NCBI GenBank assembly: GCA_002361625.1
Contig: DETL01000006.1
Coordinates: 28,102 to 36,125 of the forward strand
DNA from: Bacteroidales bacterium UBA3289
Lineage (GTDB): Bacteria; Bacteroidota; Bacteroidia; Bacteroidales; UBA932
Reading direction: 5' to 3'
Length of the DNA: 8,024 nt
How positions within the stretch are numbered: position 1 is the stretch's first letter; each line of letters opens with the position of its first letter. Shown piece by piece: positions 5,840 through 8,024 of this stretch. The notes below the pieces were generated by a model that saw only the letters and a list, made by a program, of their open reading frames with translations, was not told the origin of the DNA and did not search any database. Made by a program: the position numbers and the translations under genes.

Positions 5840-6878
5840 ACCAGCGCCAGATATACTGGCTTACGCGGGCGAAGGGCGACCAGATGACTTCGCGGGGGTA
5901 GAAACGGAGGTTGGAGAAGACGCGGCGGTTCTTGCGCATGAAACGGGCCCACTTGCCCTCCCCTTCCCGCTCATAGTTCCGCTCGTCCATCACGCCGAAG
6001 TTGCCCATGACAAGCACGTCCTTGACCAACCTCTTTCCGCGCTTCTCGTCCGGAGGACAGAGGAGACTGTGCTTATCCAGCCCGAAGCAGGTCTTCATCA
6101 GATACATGACAGCGGCCGTGAACTTTCCCATGCCAAGCCGCTTCAGCGTCTTCATTACCGGCTTCTTGAAGGTACGGGGCAGATCCTGGAGGATATAATA
6201 ATAGTCCCACATCTGGCGCATTCCAATTCCGCCTTCCAGGTAATGGCGGAACATATGGGCCATGCAGAAGACCGCGTTGAAGCGGGCACTCGGATAGGTG
6301 ATGGGCACATCGTCCCGGATTGGGGAATTCTCTTCAAAGAACCGCTGCAGGCGGGCATTGGAGAAGGGATTGTACATCTTGCTGGGGTGGAAATGGATTT
6401 CCACCTCCGTGTCCAGGAAAACACCGGCCTTGCACTCCTGGTAGATGATATCATAGATGGGAATATCCGCATCCTCAAAGGCCTCGATGATATCATCGCG
6501 CTTCCCCTTGATCCAGAGGTCGATGTCCCCGCACATCCGCCGTTCCGGATTCGGATACAGACGAGCCAGTCCGGTCCCTTTCAGGATGCAGCCATGCAGC
6601 CCCAGACGGGTAAGCAAAGCTTCCAGTTCCTTGGCGTGTTCCTCGTGCTGGTGATAGATCCGGCCGATTTTCGCCGTGTTTTCATCCCATTCCCGGAGCA
6701 GTGCCTCCGGCGGCGTCTGGTCCGCATGCAAGCGATGGACCGTATCGTTCAAAACGCCCACGAGTGCCTGCTGACGGGACAACTGGTACATTTCGCGCCA
6801 ATCCCGCGGCGACGGGTCCTTCCGGAAGGAAGTGGCCTGCCCCATGGTAATCAGAATCAGTTTACGGAAAGGAAGCAT
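5823..6878 (-). CDS. Nucleotidyltransferase-family protein (NTP_transf_5-like), polysaccharide locus
   Basis: A 351-residue protein resembling the uncharacterised nucleotidyltransferase family NTP_transf_5 (PF14907). Visible hallmarks are ILKGTGLARLYP (98-109), GDIDLW (117-122) with the two acidic residues of a polymerase-beta-type active site, VEIHFHP (159-165), and HYLEGGIGMRQMWDYYYIL (212-230), the conserved helical segment of the family. The end (about 305-351) is basic and aromatic, suggesting membrane or nucleic-acid contact, but I see no clear transmembrane helix. The family's substrate is not known to me; members recur in exopolysaccharide and other biosynthetic clusters, so transfer of a nucleotide to a sugar, lipid or protein is only a guess. 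It starts three bases after the wlbA stop, so the two are co-transcribed. A second Met at residue 12 (start 6845) is a possible alternative start. Confidence 0.8.
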   Translation of the reverse strand: MLPFRKLILITMGQATSFRKDPSPRDWREMYQLSRQQALVGVLNDTVHRLHADQTPPEALLREWDENTAKIGRIYHQHEEHAKELEALLTRLGLHGCILKGTGLARLYPNPERRMCGDIDLWIKGKRDDIIEAFEDADIPIYDIIYQECKAGVFLDTEVEIHFHPSKMYNPFSNARLQRFFEENSPIRDDVPITYPSARFNAVFCMAHMFRHYLEGGIGMRQMWDYYYILQDLPRTFKKPVMKTLKRLGMGKFTAAVMYLMKTCFGLDKHSLLCPPDEKRGKRLVKDVLVMGNFGVMDERNYEREGEGKWARFMRKNRRVFSNLRFYPREVIWSPFARVSQYIWRWFKGYL

Positions 6879-6881
6879 ATC

Positions 6882-7859
6882 TTATCTGCGGTCATCCCAA
6901 CCAAACGGATGATGGGCCAGCGGGAGTTTGGCAAGCGGATGGTAGTCACCTACCAACCCCACAGGCGTGGCGTTGCGGATCTGACTGACAATCTCGATGC
7001 AGGGACGGGCTTCGCCGATGCGGAATCCTTCCCCGGAGAGGATCTTCCGGTAGCTCTCGGTGTGGAGTTCCGTGAAGCCCTGTGAGAATTCAAATTCACT
7101 GCCATCGATGGACAGAGTCCGGTAGGTGCGCTTCTCCCCCTCCACTGCATTCGGCGGGAGGCAATCGGCATTGATACTCAGGAAGTAGCGTACCCGCGCC
7201 TTCTTGAGGCCCAGATAGCCGGCCACCCGGTCGAAGCTCATGACATGGACAATGTTCTCCTGCACAGGGCCGAAAATCCACTGGAGCATGTCATAGAAAT
7301 GCACGCCGATATTGGTGGCGATGCCGCCGCTCTTGTGGACATCCCCCTTCCAGGACGTGTAATACCATTTACCCCGGGAAGTGATGTAGGTCAGATCCAC
7401 GTCATAGACCTTATCAGCAGGACCCTCGTCCACCTTTTTCTTGAGGGCGACGATGGAATCATGCAAACGGAGCTGGAGGATATTGTAGGCCTTGTGACCG
7501 GTCTCTTCCTCCACCTTCTGGAGAGCGTCGATATTGTGCGGATTCAGGACCACCGGCTTCTCGCAGATGACATCACACCCTAAACGAAGGCCGTAGCGGA
7601 TGAAGGCATCATGCGTGTAGTTGGGGGTGCAAATGCTCATCCACTCAAGCGGTTCCGACGTCTGCTTCTGCTTGGAGCAAAAGCGGTCGAAGAGTTCGTG
7701 CTCCGTAAAGAAGGAGCAGTCCGGGAAGAAACTGTCCAAACGCCCCACGCTGTCAAACTTGTCGTAAGCCGCCAGCAGGTTGTTCCCCGTATCCTTGATC
7801 GCCTTAATATGACGGGGGGCGATGTAACCCGCCGCCCCGATCAATGCAAAATTAGCCAT
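6882..7859 (-). CDS. wlbA: UDP-N-acetyl-2-amino-2-deoxyglucuronate 3-dehydrogenase (WlbA/WbpB)
   Basis: Oxidises C3 of UDP-GlcNAcA with NAD+, an early step toward UDP-2,3-diacetamido-uronic acids for O-antigen or capsule. It is a 325-residue Gfo/Idh/MocA protein. The Rossmann start FALIGAAGYIAPRHIKAI (4-21) is nearly identical to my memory of characterised WlbA/WbpB proteins. CEKP (99-102) contains the catalytic Lys101, and KSGGIATNIGVHFYDML (176-192) holds the active-site His187. YNILQLRLHDSIVALK (125-140), VDLTYITSRGKWY (154-166) and GFTELHTESY (261-270) are further signature stretches. Residues about 300-325 form a short tail. Partner enzymes (UDP-GlcNAc 6-dehydrogenase, aminotransferase, acetyltransferase, epimerase) are not in the window and should lie to the right. 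It begins six bases after the stop of the Gly-Tyr-tailed gene, so it belongs to the same operon. Confidence 0.92.
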   Translation of the reverse strand: MANFALIGAAGYIAPRHIKAIKDTGNNLLAAYDKFDSVGRLDSFFPDCSFFTEHELFDRFCSKQKQTSEPLEWMSICTPNYTHDAFIRYGLRLGCDVICEKPVVLNPHNIDALQKVEEETGHKAYNILQLRLHDSIVALKKKVDEGPADKVYDVDLTYITSRGKWYYTSWKGDVHKSGGIATNIGVHFYDMLQWIFGPVQENIVHVMSFDRVAGYLGLKKARVRYFLSINADCLPPNAVEGEKRTYRTLSIDGSEFEFSQGFTELHTESYRKILSGEGFRIGEARPCIEIVSQIRNATPVGLVGDYHPLAKLPLAHHPFGWDDRR

Positions 7860-7865
7860 AAACTG

Positions 7866-8024
7866 CTAGATATCGTCGTCTTCGGAATCCTGAGACTTGT
7901 GATGATGCTTTTTCTTCTTCTTGCCCTTCTTATCCTCATCATCATCGTTGCCGTATCCGTAGCCATAGCCATAACCGTATCCGTAACCATAGCCATAACC
8001 ATAGCCATAACCATAGCCGTAACC
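7866..8024 (-). CDS. C-terminal tail of a probable polysaccharide tyrosine autokinase (BY-kinase/Wzc type), partial
   Basis: Only the last 52 residues and the stop are in the window. They begin with 12 Gly-Tyr dipeptides, followed by NDDDEDKKGKKKKKHHHK and SQDSEDDDI. In Bacteroidota, a C-terminal run of alternating Gly and Tyr is typical of Wzc-like tyrosine kinases, where the Tyr cluster is autophosphorylated in turn and regulates polymerisation and export of capsule or exopolysaccharide. Position immediately before wlbA fits that role. The catalytic domain (Walker motifs) lies outside the window, so the assignment rests on the tail and context only. Other Gly/Tyr-rich secreted or structural proteins are possible. 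The charged end, with five consecutive Lys then three His, is unusual. Confidence 0.6.
   Translation of the reverse strand, partial: GYGYGYGYGYGYGYGYGYGYGYGYGNDDDEDKKGKKKKKHHHKSQDSEDDDI
7950..8024 (-). repeat. Tandem DNA repeat coding for the Gly-Tyr tract
   Basis: The minus strand is built from GGY-TAY codon pairs, mostly arranged as a 12-bp unit GGTTATGGCTAT, and continues to the window edge. Two GGATAC units interrupt the pattern. Such a repeat can expand or contract by slippage in steps of whole dipeptides without shifting the frame, which would change the number of phosphorylatable tyrosines. Confidence 0.8.

Noticed and set aside
6069..7085. A 338-codon open frame on the plus strand
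   Set aside because: It crosses the junction of two well-supported minus-strand genes (nucleotidyltransferase and wlbA) and has no recognisable domain or promoter.
7950..8024. CRISPR-like or satellite array
   Set aside because: The repeat has no spacers and translates in frame as Gly-Tyr dipeptides ending in a proper stop, so it is coding.

Overview
The window looks like the chromosome of a Bacteroidota member, probably Bacteroidales. The evidence is the recurring TAnnTTTG-type -7 promoter boxes, the lack of strong Shine-Dalgarno sequences, a UpxY-like NusG paralogue, a Bacteroidota-style SPOR protein, and a Gly-Tyr tail typical of polysaccharide tyrosine kinases of this group. The coding DNA is GC-rich: a 60-base sample inside rpoN is about 63% G+C, against about 50% in a sample inside the transposase gene. 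The species cannot be named from this sequence. All genes but one lie on the minus strand.

From left to right: (1) 1-1570 holds the start of glpK (glycerol kinase, cut by the window edge) and complete miaB (tRNA methylthiotransferase). Transcription runs miaB to glpK, and the miaB stop and glpK start share one base (TAATG). (2) 1571-2875 is an accessory island: a single-domain HUH/Y1 'RAYT'-type transposase gene with a good Bacteroidota promoter, a REP-like palindrome upstream of it, and a palindromic patch downstream. (3) 2814-5301 is a compact operon transcribed leftward: a small lipoprotein, a secreted SPOR-domain protein, then rpoN (sigma-54), ending in a credible intrinsic terminator. 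(4) 5302-5350 is a 49-bp divergent promoter region whose two -7 boxes form a perfect inverted repeat. (5) 5351-5839, on the plus strand, is a UpxY/NusG-like antiterminator gene. (6) 5823-8024 is the distal end of a polysaccharide (capsule or O-antigen) operon transcribed leftward: the C-terminal tail of a probable tyrosine autokinase, wlbA (UDP-GlcNAcA 3-dehydrogenase) and a DUF-like nucleotidyltransferase. Its last gene overlaps the antiterminator gene tail to tail by 17 bp inside a small hairpin.

The right third therefore reads as surface-polysaccharide production: a probable BY-kinase controlling export and chain length, a dehydrogenase in synthesis of a diacetamido-uronic acid sugar nucleotide, an uncharacterised nucleotidyltransferase, and a processive antitermination factor that faces the operon instead of leading it. 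The left two thirds are mostly housekeeping genes interrupted by a domesticated transposase. No CRISPR array, tRNA, rRNA or phage module is visible. The points most worth following are the nucleotidyltransferase next to wlbA, the convergent antiterminator, the highly charged extension after the kinase Tyr cluster, and the mirror-image promoters.
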